Assembly: GCA_900767915.1 (NCBI GenBank)
Contig: CAAGAX010000066.1
Span: 16,085 to 80,084 of the forward strand
Origin: Acholeplasmatales bacterium
GTDB taxonomy: Bacteria > Bacillota_I > Bacilli_A > Acholeplasmatales > Anaeroplasmataceae
Length of the DNA: 64,000 bases
Direction of reading: 5' to 3'
Shown: positions 18,707 to 26,927 of the stretch, piece by piece
Layout of the letters: the number at the start of each line of letters is the position of its first letter
Position numbering within the stretch: position 1 is the stretch's first letter
Position numbers and translations under genes: made by a program
Notes under the pieces: model-generated
The model's database searches: none
The model's input: the letters and a program-made list of their open reading frames with translations, nothing else
Told to the model about the DNA's origin: nothing

Positions 18707-20122
18707 ATGAAGTATGATTGTATAATTGTTGGTGCAGGTCCAGCTGGAATTTTCTGTGCTTATGAATTTGTTGAAAAAAACCCTAATTTAAAGGTATTAT
18801 TAATTGATAAGGGCCATAATATTTATAATAGAAAATGTCCTGTTAATAATCATAAGCTTGATAAGTGCCCTGTAAATAGAGATGGTGTTAGTGGTTGTAG
18901 CCCAGCTTGTTCTATAACTAATGGCTTTGGTGGTGCTGGAGCTTTCTCTGATGGTAAGTTTAATATTACAACTGAATTTGGTGGATGGTTAACTGATTAT
19001 CTTGATGATAAGGAGGTATTAGATTTAATAAAGTATGTAGATTCTATTAATATAAAATTTGGAGCTACAGAGGTTATAACTGATCCTACAACTGAAAAGG
19101 TAAGAGAAATCGAAAGAAGAGGCTATGCGGTAGGCTTAAAGCTTTTACGTAGCCAGGTTAGACATTTAGGTACTGAAAATAATCTTAAAATATTAATGCG
19201 TATTTATGAATATTTATCTGATAAGATTGAAATGCGTTTTAAAGAAGAAGTAAAAGATATAATTGTTAAGGATAATGAGGTAAATGGAATTATCCTTTCT
19301 AATGGCGAAGAGCTATATAGTAATAATGTTTTATTAGCTGTAGGTAGAGATGGATCTACATGGTTAGAAGAAATATGCAAAAAGAATAATATTCATATGA
19401 CTCATAATCAGGTTGATATTGGTGTTAGAGTTGAAACTAATGATGTTATTATGGAAGAAATCAACAAGAATCTATATGAGGGTAAATTCATCTATAGAAC
19501 ATCTGTTGGTACAGTAGTTAGAACATTCTGTTCAAACCCTAGTGGACATGTAGTAGTTGAAAATCATTCTGGAACAATGTTAGCTAATGGTCATGCATAT
19601 GCATCAAAGGAATTAGGTAGTAATAATACTAATTTTGCTTTATTAGTATCACATAAATTTTCAGAGCCTTTTGATTTACCAAATGAGTATGCACATCAGG
19701 TATCTCGTTTAGCTAATGAGCTATCATGTGGTGGAATTATAGTTCAGCGATATGGTGATATATGTAAGGGAAGAAGATCAACTCAAAAAAGAATTGATGA
19801 GGGCTTTGTAAAGCCTTCATTAAAAGAAGCAATCCCTGGAGATTTAGGCTTAGTATTACCTTATAATACAATGAAATCAATTATTGAAATGATAGAAGCC
19901 TTAAATTATGTAACACCTGGTATAGCAAATGAACATACTCTTTTTTATGGAGTAGAGGCTAAATTCTATTCTGCTCGTCCTGAAATTAATAATAGCTTTG
20001 AAACTAGGGTTAAGGGATTATATGTTGGTGGAGATGGAGCTGGCTTAACACGTGGTTTAGCACAGGCTGGTGCTAATGGTGTATATGTAGCTAGAGACAT
20101 TTTAAAGAAATTCAATAACTAA
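18707..20122 (+). CDS. FAD-dependent dehydrogenase (COG2509 type)
   Basis: 471 residues. The N-terminal dinucleotide-binding motif GAGPAGIFCAYE starts at residue 9. A cysteine-rich stretch follows (KCPVNNHKLDKCPVN, then SGCSPACS), typical of the uncharacterised FAD dehydrogenases related to the FixC/BFR-like group; a C-terminal FAD segment GLYVGGDGAGLTRGLAQAGANG closes the fold. The clustered cysteines may bind a metal or cluster, but this is not established. An in-frame ATG at 18695 lies right on an AAGGA and is unlikely to be used; the homologous start MKYDCIIVG is at 18707. Substrate unknown. Confidence 0.85.
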   Translation: MKYDCIIVGAGPAGIFCAYEFVEKNPNLKVLLIDKGHNIYNRKCPVNNHKLDKCPVNRDGVSGCSPACSITNGFGGAGAFSDGKFNITTEFGGWLTDYLDDKEVLDLIKYVDSINIKFGATEVITDPTTEKVREIERRGYAVGLKLLRSQVRHLGTENNLKILMRIYEYLSDKIEMRFKEEVKDIIVKDNEVNGIILSNGEELYSNNVLLAVGRDGSTWLEEICKKNNIHMTHNQVDIGVRVETNDVIMEEINKNLYEGKFIYRTSVGTVVRTFCSNPSGHVVVENHSGTMLANGHAYASKELGSNNTNFALLVSHKFSEPFDLPNEYAHQVSRLANELSCGGIIVQRYGDICKGRRSTQKRIDEGFVKPSLKEAIPGDLGLVLPYNTMKSIIEMIEALNYVTPGIANEHTLFYGVEAKFYSARPEINNSFETRVKGLYVGGDGAGLTRGLAQAGANGVYVARDILKKFNN

Positions 20123-20133
20123 TATTTAATAAT

Positions 20134-20168
20134 AAGGATTGTAGATTTTTTATTTACAATCTTTTTTA
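20134..20168 (+). terminator. Terminator after the FAD dehydrogenase gene
   Basis: AAGGATTGTA and TACAATCTT form a stem with an AT-rich loop, followed by a T run. Confidence 0.75.
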
Positions 20169-20207
20169 TTTTTATAAATAATTCTTCTTTAATTTGTTTT
20201 TAAATCA

Positions 20208-20216
20208 TGCTATAAT
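20208..20216 (+). promoter_or_regulatory. Extended -10 promoter of the EF-G-like gene
   Basis: TGCTATAAT is an extended -10 box; no good -35 box is seen at the right spacing. The cre-like site at 20227 would sit just past the start point. Confidence 0.5.
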
Positions 20217-20226
20217 TTTATTACAA

Positions 20227-20240
20227 AGAAAACGTTTACA
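20227..20240 (+). promoter_or_regulatory. cre-like CcpA operator before the EF-G-like gene
   Basis: AGAAAACGTTTACA fits the catabolite-responsive element consensus. It lies just downstream of the -10 box and 19 bases before the ATG, a position that would block transcription when CcpA is bound. Confidence 0.6.
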
Positions 20241-20258
20241 ATTAAAGGAGAATTAAAT

Positions 20259-22289
20259 ATGAGTAATAATATTCGTAATGTTGCAGTATTAGGACATCAA
20301 TCTTCAGGTAAGACTACTCTAGTTGAAAGTCTTTACGCCTTAGCTAATAATTGTCCTAAGGGTAGTATTGAAAGAAAAAATACTATTAGTGATTATTCTA
20401 TTGAGGAACAAAATAGAAAATCTAGCATTAAATCTAGTATCATTCCAATTAATTATAATAATTATAAAATTAATTTAATTGATATTCCTGGAAATGATGA
20501 TTTTATTTGTGAAGCATTACAAACAATAAGTGTTGTTAAAGGTGCTATTTTAGTTGTTGATGCGAAAGAAGGAGTACAAGTAGAAACTAAAAAGCATTAT
20601 AATATGCTAAAGAAAAGAAATATTCCAACTATTATTTACGTTAATAAAATGGATAGTGAAGGAGTAAATTTTAATGATATTTTTACTGATTTAAATAATA
20701 ACTTTGGACATAATGTAATTCCATTTTGTTATCCAATGGGTCATAATGAAAACTTTGATGGCTTTGTTAATGTTGTAGAATTAAAGGCAAGAAAATATAA
20801 CGGAAAAACTTGTGAGGATTCTGAAATATATCCTGATAAAAGAGTTAAGGTTTTAGAGCTTCATAATAATATGATTGAAAGAGTAGCTGAAAGTAATGAT
20901 GAGCTTATGGAAAAATTCTTTGATGGTATTGAATTGACTCGTAAGGAAATAAAGGATGGTTTACGTGATGGAGTACTAAATGGCAGATTAATCCCTGTAT
21001 TAGTTGGTTCTGCTACTAAATCAATAGGCTTACATACATTATTAGATATGTTAATTGATTACTTACCAGATCCAACAGATTTAAATCCAATTATAGGTAT
21101 GATAAATGATGAAATAGTAGAAAGAAAAACATTAGATCAAGAGCCTTTTAGTGCCTTTATATTTAAAACAATAGTAGATCCTTATTCCGGTGTAACTAAT
21201 ATATTTAAAATTAATTCAGGAGTTATTCATCAAAATGATGAAATTTATATTTCTAATTTAAATAAAACAGAAATAGTATCTAATCTTTATACTATTTGTG
21301 GAAAGACTTTAGCTCCTGTTAATGAATTACATGCAGGAGACATTGGATGTATTTGTAAAATTGAGGGTTTAGAAAACTCAATGACAATTTCTACTCCTAA
21401 ATCTAAAATTGTTTATTCTAAGATTGAATATCCAACTGCAGTTTATTTTAAAGCTTTAAAGCCTAAAACAAAAGCAGATGACGATAAGCTTTCAACTGTA
21501 TTACAAAAGCTAAGATTAGAGGATCCTTCTATTTCAATAATTAGAAATAAAGAAACAAAGCAGCTTTTACTTGGTACCTTAGGATTAGGACATCTAAATT
21601 ACATATTAGAAAGAATGAAAAATAGTTATAAGCTTGATGTATTAGTAGAAGATTATAAAATAGTATATCGTGAAACAATAACTAAAGAAGCAACAGGCGT
21701 TGGTAGATATGTTAAGCAATCCGGAGGAAGTGGCTTTTATGGTATTGTTGAAATGAAATTTATGCCAGCTAAGGGAAATCAATTTACAGAAGAGGTATTT
21801 GGTGGAGCTGTACCTAAAAATTATTTTCCTGCTGTTGAAAAAGGCTTTTATGAGGCTTGTGAAAAGGGTCTATTAAAGGGATATCCTGTTATAGGAGTTC
21901 ATGCAGTATTAGTTGATGGTAAATATCATTCTGTAGATTCTAATGAGCTATCTTTTAAGAATGCAAGTATATTAGCATTTAAGGATGCTTATATGAAGGC
22001 TATGCCTGTATTATTAGAGCCTATCATCGAAATGACAATTACAGTAGATAGTAGTATAGTTGGAGATATATTGTCTGATTTAACTCAAAGAAGAGCTAAA
22101 ATAATAGGAATGGAAATTAATTCTATGGGTCAACAAAAGCTTAAGGCTTTAGCACCAGAATCTGAAATATTAGAATATGTAAATGATTTAAAAAGCTTAA
22201 CTCAAGGCTCAGGATACTTTAATAGAGTATTCTATGGCTATGAAAAGGTTCCTTCAAATTTAGTAGATAAAATCACTGAAAACGAATAA
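20259..22289 (+). CDS. Elongation factor G-like GTPase (EF-G paralogue)
   Basis: 676 residues with all five EF-G domains. G1 is GHQSSGKT (12-19), G3 is DIPGND, G4 is NKMD near residue 128. The switch I region lacks the canonical RGITI, reading EEQNRKSSIKSS instead. Domain IV (GGSGFYGIVEMKF, VFGGAVPKNYFPAVEKGF) and domain V are present. This matches the widespread EF-G-like group of Bacillota and Thermotoga rather than the housekeeping EF-G; its cellular role is not established. AAAGGAG lies before the ATG. The cre-like site upstream suggests carbon control. Confidence 0.88.
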   Translation: MSNNIRNVAVLGHQSSGKTTLVESLYALANNCPKGSIERKNTISDYSIEEQNRKSSIKSSIIPINYNNYKINLIDIPGNDDFICEALQTISVVKGAILVVDAKEGVQVETKKHYNMLKKRNIPTIIYVNKMDSEGVNFNDIFTDLNNNFGHNVIPFCYPMGHNENFDGFVNVVELKARKYNGKTCEDSEIYPDKRVKVLELHNNMIERVAESNDELMEKFFDGIELTRKEIKDGLRDGVLNGRLIPVLVGSATKSIGLHTLLDMLIDYLPDPTDLNPIIGMINDEIVERKTLDQEPFSAFIFKTIVDPYSGVTNIFKINSGVIHQNDEIYISNLNKTEIVSNLYTICGKTLAPVNELHAGDIGCICKIEGLENSMTISTPKSKIVYSKIEYPTAVYFKALKPKTKADDDKLSTVLQKLRLEDPSISIIRNKETKQLLLGTLGLGHLNYILERMKNSYKLDVLVEDYKIVYRETITKEATGVGRYVKQSGGSGFYGIVEMKFMPAKGNQFTEEVFGGAVPKNYFPAVEKGFYEACEKGLLKGYPVIGVHAVLVDGKYHSVDSNELSFKNASILAFKDAYMKAMPVLLEPIIEMTITVDSSIVGDILSDLTQRRAKIIGMEINSMGQQKLKALAPESEILEYVNDLKSLTQGSGYFNRVFYGYEKVPSNLVDKITENE

Positions 22290-22687
22290 AAAATCGTTAT
22301 AGATAAGTCATGAATAGTACTTAAAATTAAATATTAAAAAATTTGTTTTAAGAAAATAGTATTAATATTAAAATAAATGATAAGCCATAATTTATTTTAA
22401 GTGATGCTATAATGTTCATATTATTTTTAATAATAGAGGTATTTCAGATGAATTCATTAATGAAATAAATCAATAAATCCATAAAAAAAGCATTAGAATC
22501 AATATTAAAATCAACTTGCTTATAAATTGAACTAATTTAAAAAATATTGAATAATTCTTTCATTTAAAACATTATGGTTATATACACTCTAATATTTTTT
22601 ATATATAAAATAAAGAAAATATTTTATAAATTAATACTCTATTCTCCAAATTCTATTTCAATCATGACTGAACTGTAATCAAAAACT
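22290..22687. other. Gene-free AT-rich spacer
   Basis: About 400 bases downstream of the EF-G-like gene. Short coding-like scraps occur (for example ISDEFINEIN around 22445), broken by stops within a few codons. I see no RNA gene or intact reading frame. Confidence 0.5.
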
Positions 22688-22701
22688 CAAAAACGTTTTC
22701 A
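22688..22701 (+). promoter_or_regulatory. cre-like CcpA operator before the ABC exporter operon
   Basis: CAAAAACGTTTTCA carries the same core as the other three sites. It ends 14 bases before the -35 box. Confidence 0.58.
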
Positions 22702-22715
22702 CTAAAATTCGTTAA

Positions 22716-22743
22716 TTGACATTTAAATTTATCTGAATATAAT
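22716..22743 (+). promoter_or_regulatory. Promoter of the ABC exporter operon
   Basis: Perfect TTGACA (22716-22721), 16-base spacer, perfect TATAAT (22738-22743). Transcription should begin near 22750, leaving a leader of about 90 bases. Confidence 0.78.
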
Positions 22744-22772
22744 ATAAAATGTTATTATTCTAGCCTATAATG

Positions 22773-22805
22773 AAACCATTTGTAGTTTAACTATAAATGG
22801 TTTTA
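22773..22805 (+). terminator. Hairpin terminator or attenuator in the ABC exporter leader
   Basis: AAACCATTTGTAG and CTATAAATGGTTT form a 13-bp stem with one G-U-type mismatch, followed by T residues. It lies downstream of the promoter and 35 bases before the first gene, so it could attenuate the operon. Confidence 0.55.
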
Positions 22806-22839
22806 TTATGTTTTAGAATTGAATTATTAGGAGGTCAAA

Positions 22840-24585
22840 ATGATAAAAGTATTGAAAAAATGTATACGTGAATACAAAAAAGCAAGTCTTTTAGCACCAT
22901 TTTTTGTTACATTTGAGGTAATAATGGAATGTCTATTACCTTTCTTTATGTCATATTTATTAGATACAATGGAGAATAATGATGTTAAAATGATGATAGT
23001 ATGGATGATAGTATTATTAGCTGTTGCGATGCTTGGATTATATTTCGGATTTTTATCAGGAAAATATGCTGCAATTGCTTCATCAGGCTTTGCTAAAAAT
23101 GTACGTCATGATTTATTCTATAAGGTACAAGATTTTTCATTTGAAAATATTGATAAATTCTCTGCATCTAGCTTAGTTACTCGTATGACAACTGATGTTA
23201 ATAATGTTCAAATGGCCTATGGTATGATTATTAGAATCGCAATAAGAAGTCCATTAATGCTAATTTTCTCAGTAATTATGGCATTTACAGTTAATTGGAA
23301 AATTGCATTAATTTCTTGTTGCTTAGTTCCACTTGTAGGTCTTGCATTCTTTATTATTTCTAAATATGCAATGCCAGTATTTGATAGAGTATTTAAAAAA
23401 TATGATAATTTAAATGAATCTGTTCAAGAGAATATAAATGGTATTAGAGTTGTTAAAACATATGTTCGTGAAAATTTTGAACAAGAAAAATTTGATAAGG
23501 CAGCAGATGAGGTTAATAAGGACTTTACTAAGGCTGAAAAAATTGTAGCCTTTAATTCACCAATAATGAATTTCTCTATTAATGCATTATTAATTGTTAT
23601 TTGTATTTTTGGTGCTTATTTAATAGTAAAGACAAATCAAACTGAATTAAAGGTAGCTAATCTTCAAGCCCTATTAACTTATAATATTCAAATTTTAAAT
23701 TCAATTATGATGCTTAATATGATTTTTGTAATGCTAAGCATTTCTATGTCAGGTATTAAAAGAATTACTGAGGTATTAAAAGAAGAGCCTACTATTAAAG
23801 ATCCTAAAAATCCTATTTATGAAGTGAAGGATGGCTCTATTGAATTTAAAAATGTATCATTTAAATATAGTGAACATGCTCAAAAGAATGCATTAGACAA
23901 TATTAATATTTCTATTCCTTCAGGATCTACAGTCGGTATAATTGGTGGTACTGGTTCATCAAAAACTACCTTTGTAAATTTAATTTCAAGATTATATGAT
24001 GTAACTGATGGTGAATTACTTGTTTCTAATGTTAATGTAAAAGATTATGATTTAAAAACATTAAGAGATAAGGTTTCGGTTGTATTACAAAAGAATGTAT
24101 TATTTAGTGGTACTATTATTGATAATCTTAGATGGGGTAAGGAAGATGCAACATTAGAGGAAATCAAGCATGTGTGTCATGTAGCATGTGCTGATGAATT
24201 TATAAATCGTTTCCCTGAAGGTTATAATACTCATATTGATCAAGGTGGTACTAACGTATCAGGTGGTCAAAAGCAAAGATTATGTATCGCAAGAGCTTTA
24301 TTAAAATCTCCTAAAATTCTTATTCTTGATGACTCTACAAGTGCTGTTGATACTAAAACTGATGCAGTTATTAGAAATGGTTTAAAGTCAGATTTAGCTG
24401 AGACAACAAAGATTATAATTGCTCAAAGAATTTCTTCAGTAGAAAATTGTGATATGATTATTGTTCTTGATGGTGGTACTATAAATGGAGTTGGTACTCA
24501 TGCTGAATTATTAAAAAATAATAAGATTTATCAAGAGGTATATGAAATTCAAAATCGTATTTCAAGTGTAGGAGGTAATAACTAA
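22840..24585 (+). CDS. ABC exporter subunit 1 (membrane domain fused to ATPase)
   Basis: 581 residues: six-helix exporter membrane domain (about 15-305) and nucleotide-binding domain (about 340-575). Walker A is GGTGSSKTT, signature VSGGQKQRL, Walker B ILILDDST. After Walker B there is Asp where a catalytic Glu usually stands (LDDSTSAVD), as in the degenerate half of heterodimeric exporters. AGGAGG lies before the ATG. The stop overlaps the next start by one base (TAATG), so the two halves are translationally coupled and probably form a heterodimer like BmrCD or LmrCD. Substrate unknown. Confidence 0.9.
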   Translation: MIKVLKKCIREYKKASLLAPFFVTFEVIMECLLPFFMSYLLDTMENNDVKMMIVWMIVLLAVAMLGLYFGFLSGKYAAIASSGFAKNVRHDLFYKVQDFSFENIDKFSASSLVTRMTTDVNNVQMAYGMIIRIAIRSPLMLIFSVIMAFTVNWKIALISCCLVPLVGLAFFIISKYAMPVFDRVFKKYDNLNESVQENINGIRVVKTYVRENFEQEKFDKAADEVNKDFTKAEKIVAFNSPIMNFSINALLIVICIFGAYLIVKTNQTELKVANLQALLTYNIQILNSIMMLNMIFVMLSISMSGIKRITEVLKEEPTIKDPKNPIYEVKDGSIEFKNVSFKYSEHAQKNALDNINISIPSGSTVGIIGGTGSSKTTFVNLISRLYDVTDGELLVSNVNVKDYDLKTLRDKVSVVLQKNVLFSGTIIDNLRWGKEDATLEEIKHVCHVACADEFINRFPEGYNTHIDQGGTNVSGGQKQRLCIARALLKSPKILILDDSTSAVDTKTDAVIRNGLKSDLAETTKIIIAQRISSVENCDMIIVLDGGTINGVGTHAELLKNNKIYQEVYEIQNRISSVGGNN

Positions 24586-26543
24586 TGGCTAGAGGTCCTA
24601 TGGGTCGTAGAAGTGGTGCTAAGTTTACAAAAGAAAGCTTAAAAACACTTCCTCGCTTAATTAAATACATATTCAAGTATTATACTCCTCAAATGATTGC
24701 TATAATTATTTGTGTTATTGTTTCTGCTGCTATTTCATCTTCATCTTCAATTTTTATGAATTTAATTATTGATACTATTGCTAGAAAGCAAAATGATGGA
24801 AGCTATATAATTGCTAATTTAAATGATGTATGGCCTACATTAAATACTATTATGATTATTATGATTTGTGTATTTTCTTTTGGAGTATTATGTGCTTTTA
24901 TTTATACACAGGTTTTAGCTCGTGTTGGTCAAGGAGTATTAAATCATTTAAGAAAAGACATGTTTAATAAAATGGAAGAATTACCTATATCTTTCTTTGA
25001 TAGAAATCCTCATGGTGATATCATGTCAAGATATACAAATGATGTTGATGCAGTAAGACAATTTATTACTCAAACATTAGTTCAAGTGTTAAATACATCT
25101 ATAACTGTATTAGTATTAATTGTTTTAATGCTATATTATTCTATTTGGTTGGCATTAATTTCATTCTTTGGAGTATTTATTATCCTTACAATTATAAAGA
25201 AAGTCGGTGGAAATTCTGCTAAGTATTTTATGCAAATGCAAATTTCAACTGGTATAACTGAAGGCTATGTTGAAGAAATGATGAATGGTCAAAAGGTTGT
25301 TAAGGTATTTAATCATGAGGAAAAGTCAAAAGAAGAGTTTGATAAGGTTAATGAAAAGCTTTGTGATGACGCTACTAAGGCTCAATACTATGGTAATATT
25401 TTAATGCCTATTTTAAATAATTTTGGTAATGTTATTTATATTGTTATTGCTGGAGTTGGATTCTTATTATCATATTTCAATACATATAATTTATCAATTC
25501 AAGCATTTTTAGATTCCACTAAGGCTTCAGTTACAATCGCTATAGTTTCTTCATTCTTAGGAATGAGTAAGCAATTTAGCCAATCTATTTCTATGGTTTC
25601 TCAACAAATTTCAATGGTCGCAATGGCAATGGCTGGTGCTGAAAGATGCTTTAATTTGATTGAACAAAAACCAGAAACAGATGAAGGATATGTTACTTTA
25701 GTTAGATGCAATATAGATGAATCTGGTAATATAACTGAAACTAATGATAGAACTGGACATTGGGCTTGGAAGCATCCTCATAAAAATGGTGAGGTTACTT
25801 ATACTGAGCTTAAGGGAGATATCTTATTAGATAATGTAGATTTTGGTTATTTTAAAGAAAAAATTGTATTACATAATGTAGATATTTATGCTCATCCAGG
25901 TGAGAAGATAGCTCTTGTTGGTGCTACTGGTGCAGGTAAAACTACTATTACAAATCTAATTAATAGATTCTATGATATTCAAGATGGTAAGGTTAGATAT
26001 GATGGAATTAATATAAATAAGATTAAAAAGGATGATTTACGTCGTTCAATAAGCGTTGTATTACAGGATACTAATCTATTTACTGGTACCGTTATGGAAA
26101 ACATTAGATATGGTAGATTAGAAGCTACTGATGAAGAAGTATATAAAGCTGCAAAAATAGCTAATGCCTACGACTTTATTACTAGATTACCAGATGGCTT
26201 TAATACAATGCTAACTCATGATGGAGCTAATTTATCTCAAGGACAAAGACAGCTTTTATCTATTGCAAGAGCTGCATGTGCTGATACTCCTGTTATGATT
26301 TTAGATGAAGCAACATCTTCAATAGATACTCGTACAGAGGCATTAGTTCAAAAGGGTATGGATCAATTGATGCATGGTAGAACAGTATTTGTTATTGCAC
26401 ATAGGTTATCAACTGTTCGTGATGCAGATTGTATTATGGTTCTTGATCAAGGTAGAATTATTGAACGTGGTAATCATGACTCATTAATTGAGAAGAAGGG
26501 AACATATTATCAGCTATATACTGGTGCTTTTGAATTAGAATAA
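24585..26543 (+). CDS. ABC exporter subunit 2 (membrane domain fused to ATPase)
   Basis: 652 residues, partner of the previous gene. Membrane domain about 30-350, then an inserted linker (about 355-415, with TGHWAWKHPHKNGE) typical of this half of the LmrD/BmrD type, then the ATPase. Walker A GATGAGKTT, signature LSQGQRQLL (Q replaces the second G), Walker B VMILDEATSSID with the catalytic Glu, and the switch histidine in VIAHRLS. It therefore carries the competent ATP site. Closed by a terminator. Confidence 0.9.
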   Translation: MARGPMGRRSGAKFTKESLKTLPRLIKYIFKYYTPQMIAIIICVIVSAAISSSSSIFMNLIIDTIARKQNDGSYIIANLNDVWPTLNTIMIIMICVFSFGVLCAFIYTQVLARVGQGVLNHLRKDMFNKMEELPISFFDRNPHGDIMSRYTNDVDAVRQFITQTLVQVLNTSITVLVLIVLMLYYSIWLALISFFGVFIILTIIKKVGGNSAKYFMQMQISTGITEGYVEEMMNGQKVVKVFNHEEKSKEEFDKVNEKLCDDATKAQYYGNILMPILNNFGNVIYIVIAGVGFLLSYFNTYNLSIQAFLDSTKASVTIAIVSSFLGMSKQFSQSISMVSQQISMVAMAMAGAERCFNLIEQKPETDEGYVTLVRCNIDESGNITETNDRTGHWAWKHPHKNGEVTYTELKGDILLDNVDFGYFKEKIVLHNVDIYAHPGEKIALVGATGAGKTTITNLINRFYDIQDGKVRYDGININKIKKDDLRRSISVVLQDTNLFTGTVMENIRYGRLEATDEEVYKAAKIANAYDFITRLPDGFNTMLTHDGANLSQGQRQLLSIARAACADTPVMILDEATSSIDTRTEALVQKGMDQLMHGRTVFVIAHRLSTVRDADCIMVLDQGRIIERGNHDSLIEKKGTYYQLYTGAFELE

Positions 26544-26550
26544 TATCTTA

Positions 26551-26576
26551 AGGTGGGATTAATGTCCCACTTTTTT
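26551..26576 (+). terminator. Terminator of the ABC exporter operon
   Basis: AGGTGGGA and TCCCACTT form a stem around TTAATG, followed by six T residues. Confidence 0.9.
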
Positions 26577-26689
26577 ATATTCTTAATTTAAAAAAAATAC
26601 ATTAAAATTGAATTTATGAATTTTCACTAAAATAAAAAAATCTTTACTTTTAATATTCATTAGTGTAAAATAGAATAGTATATGAAATA

Positions 26690-26907
26690 TATAGATTCCA
26701 TACGAAATAATATGATTTATCAAAGAGAGTTAGTAATGGTGTGAGCTAATATAATAGTATTATTTGAATCAATGGATGAATAGGTATTAGGAAATGAGTA
26801 CCCGTAGCTGGCGTTAACAGACAATGAGGGCTATATTATTAAATATAGAACTAAGGTGGTACCGCGATTTTTCGTCCTTAGAATAATAAATTCTAAGGAT
26901 TTTTTTA
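26690..26907 (+). promoter_or_regulatory. T-box leader of ileS
   Basis: The T-box core AAGGTGGTACCGCG is at 26853-26866. The TGGT within it would pair with the NCCA end of a tRNA with discriminator A, as in tRNA-Ile. Upstream, AGAGAGTTAGTAATGGTGTGAGCTAATA is a stem I start. An ATC at 26768-26770 in TTTGAATCAAT is a candidate isoleucine specifier, not proven by folding. A terminator stem CCTTAGAAT/ATTCTAAGG plus T run (26876-26907) ends the leader. Uncharged tRNA-Ile should favour antitermination. Confidence 0.92.
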
Positions 26908-26927
26908 TTAATGAAAGGAAGATGACT

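Noticed and set aside
22440..22520. Possible gene remnant (ISDEFINEIN, then KSIKKALES in another frame)
   Set aside because: Too short and low-complexity to tell from chance in AT-rich DNA.
26856..26927. Upstream GTG extension of ileS
   Set aside because: It lies within the T-box and its terminator hairpin; the ATG at 26928 has proper spacing to AAGGAA and matches homologous starts.
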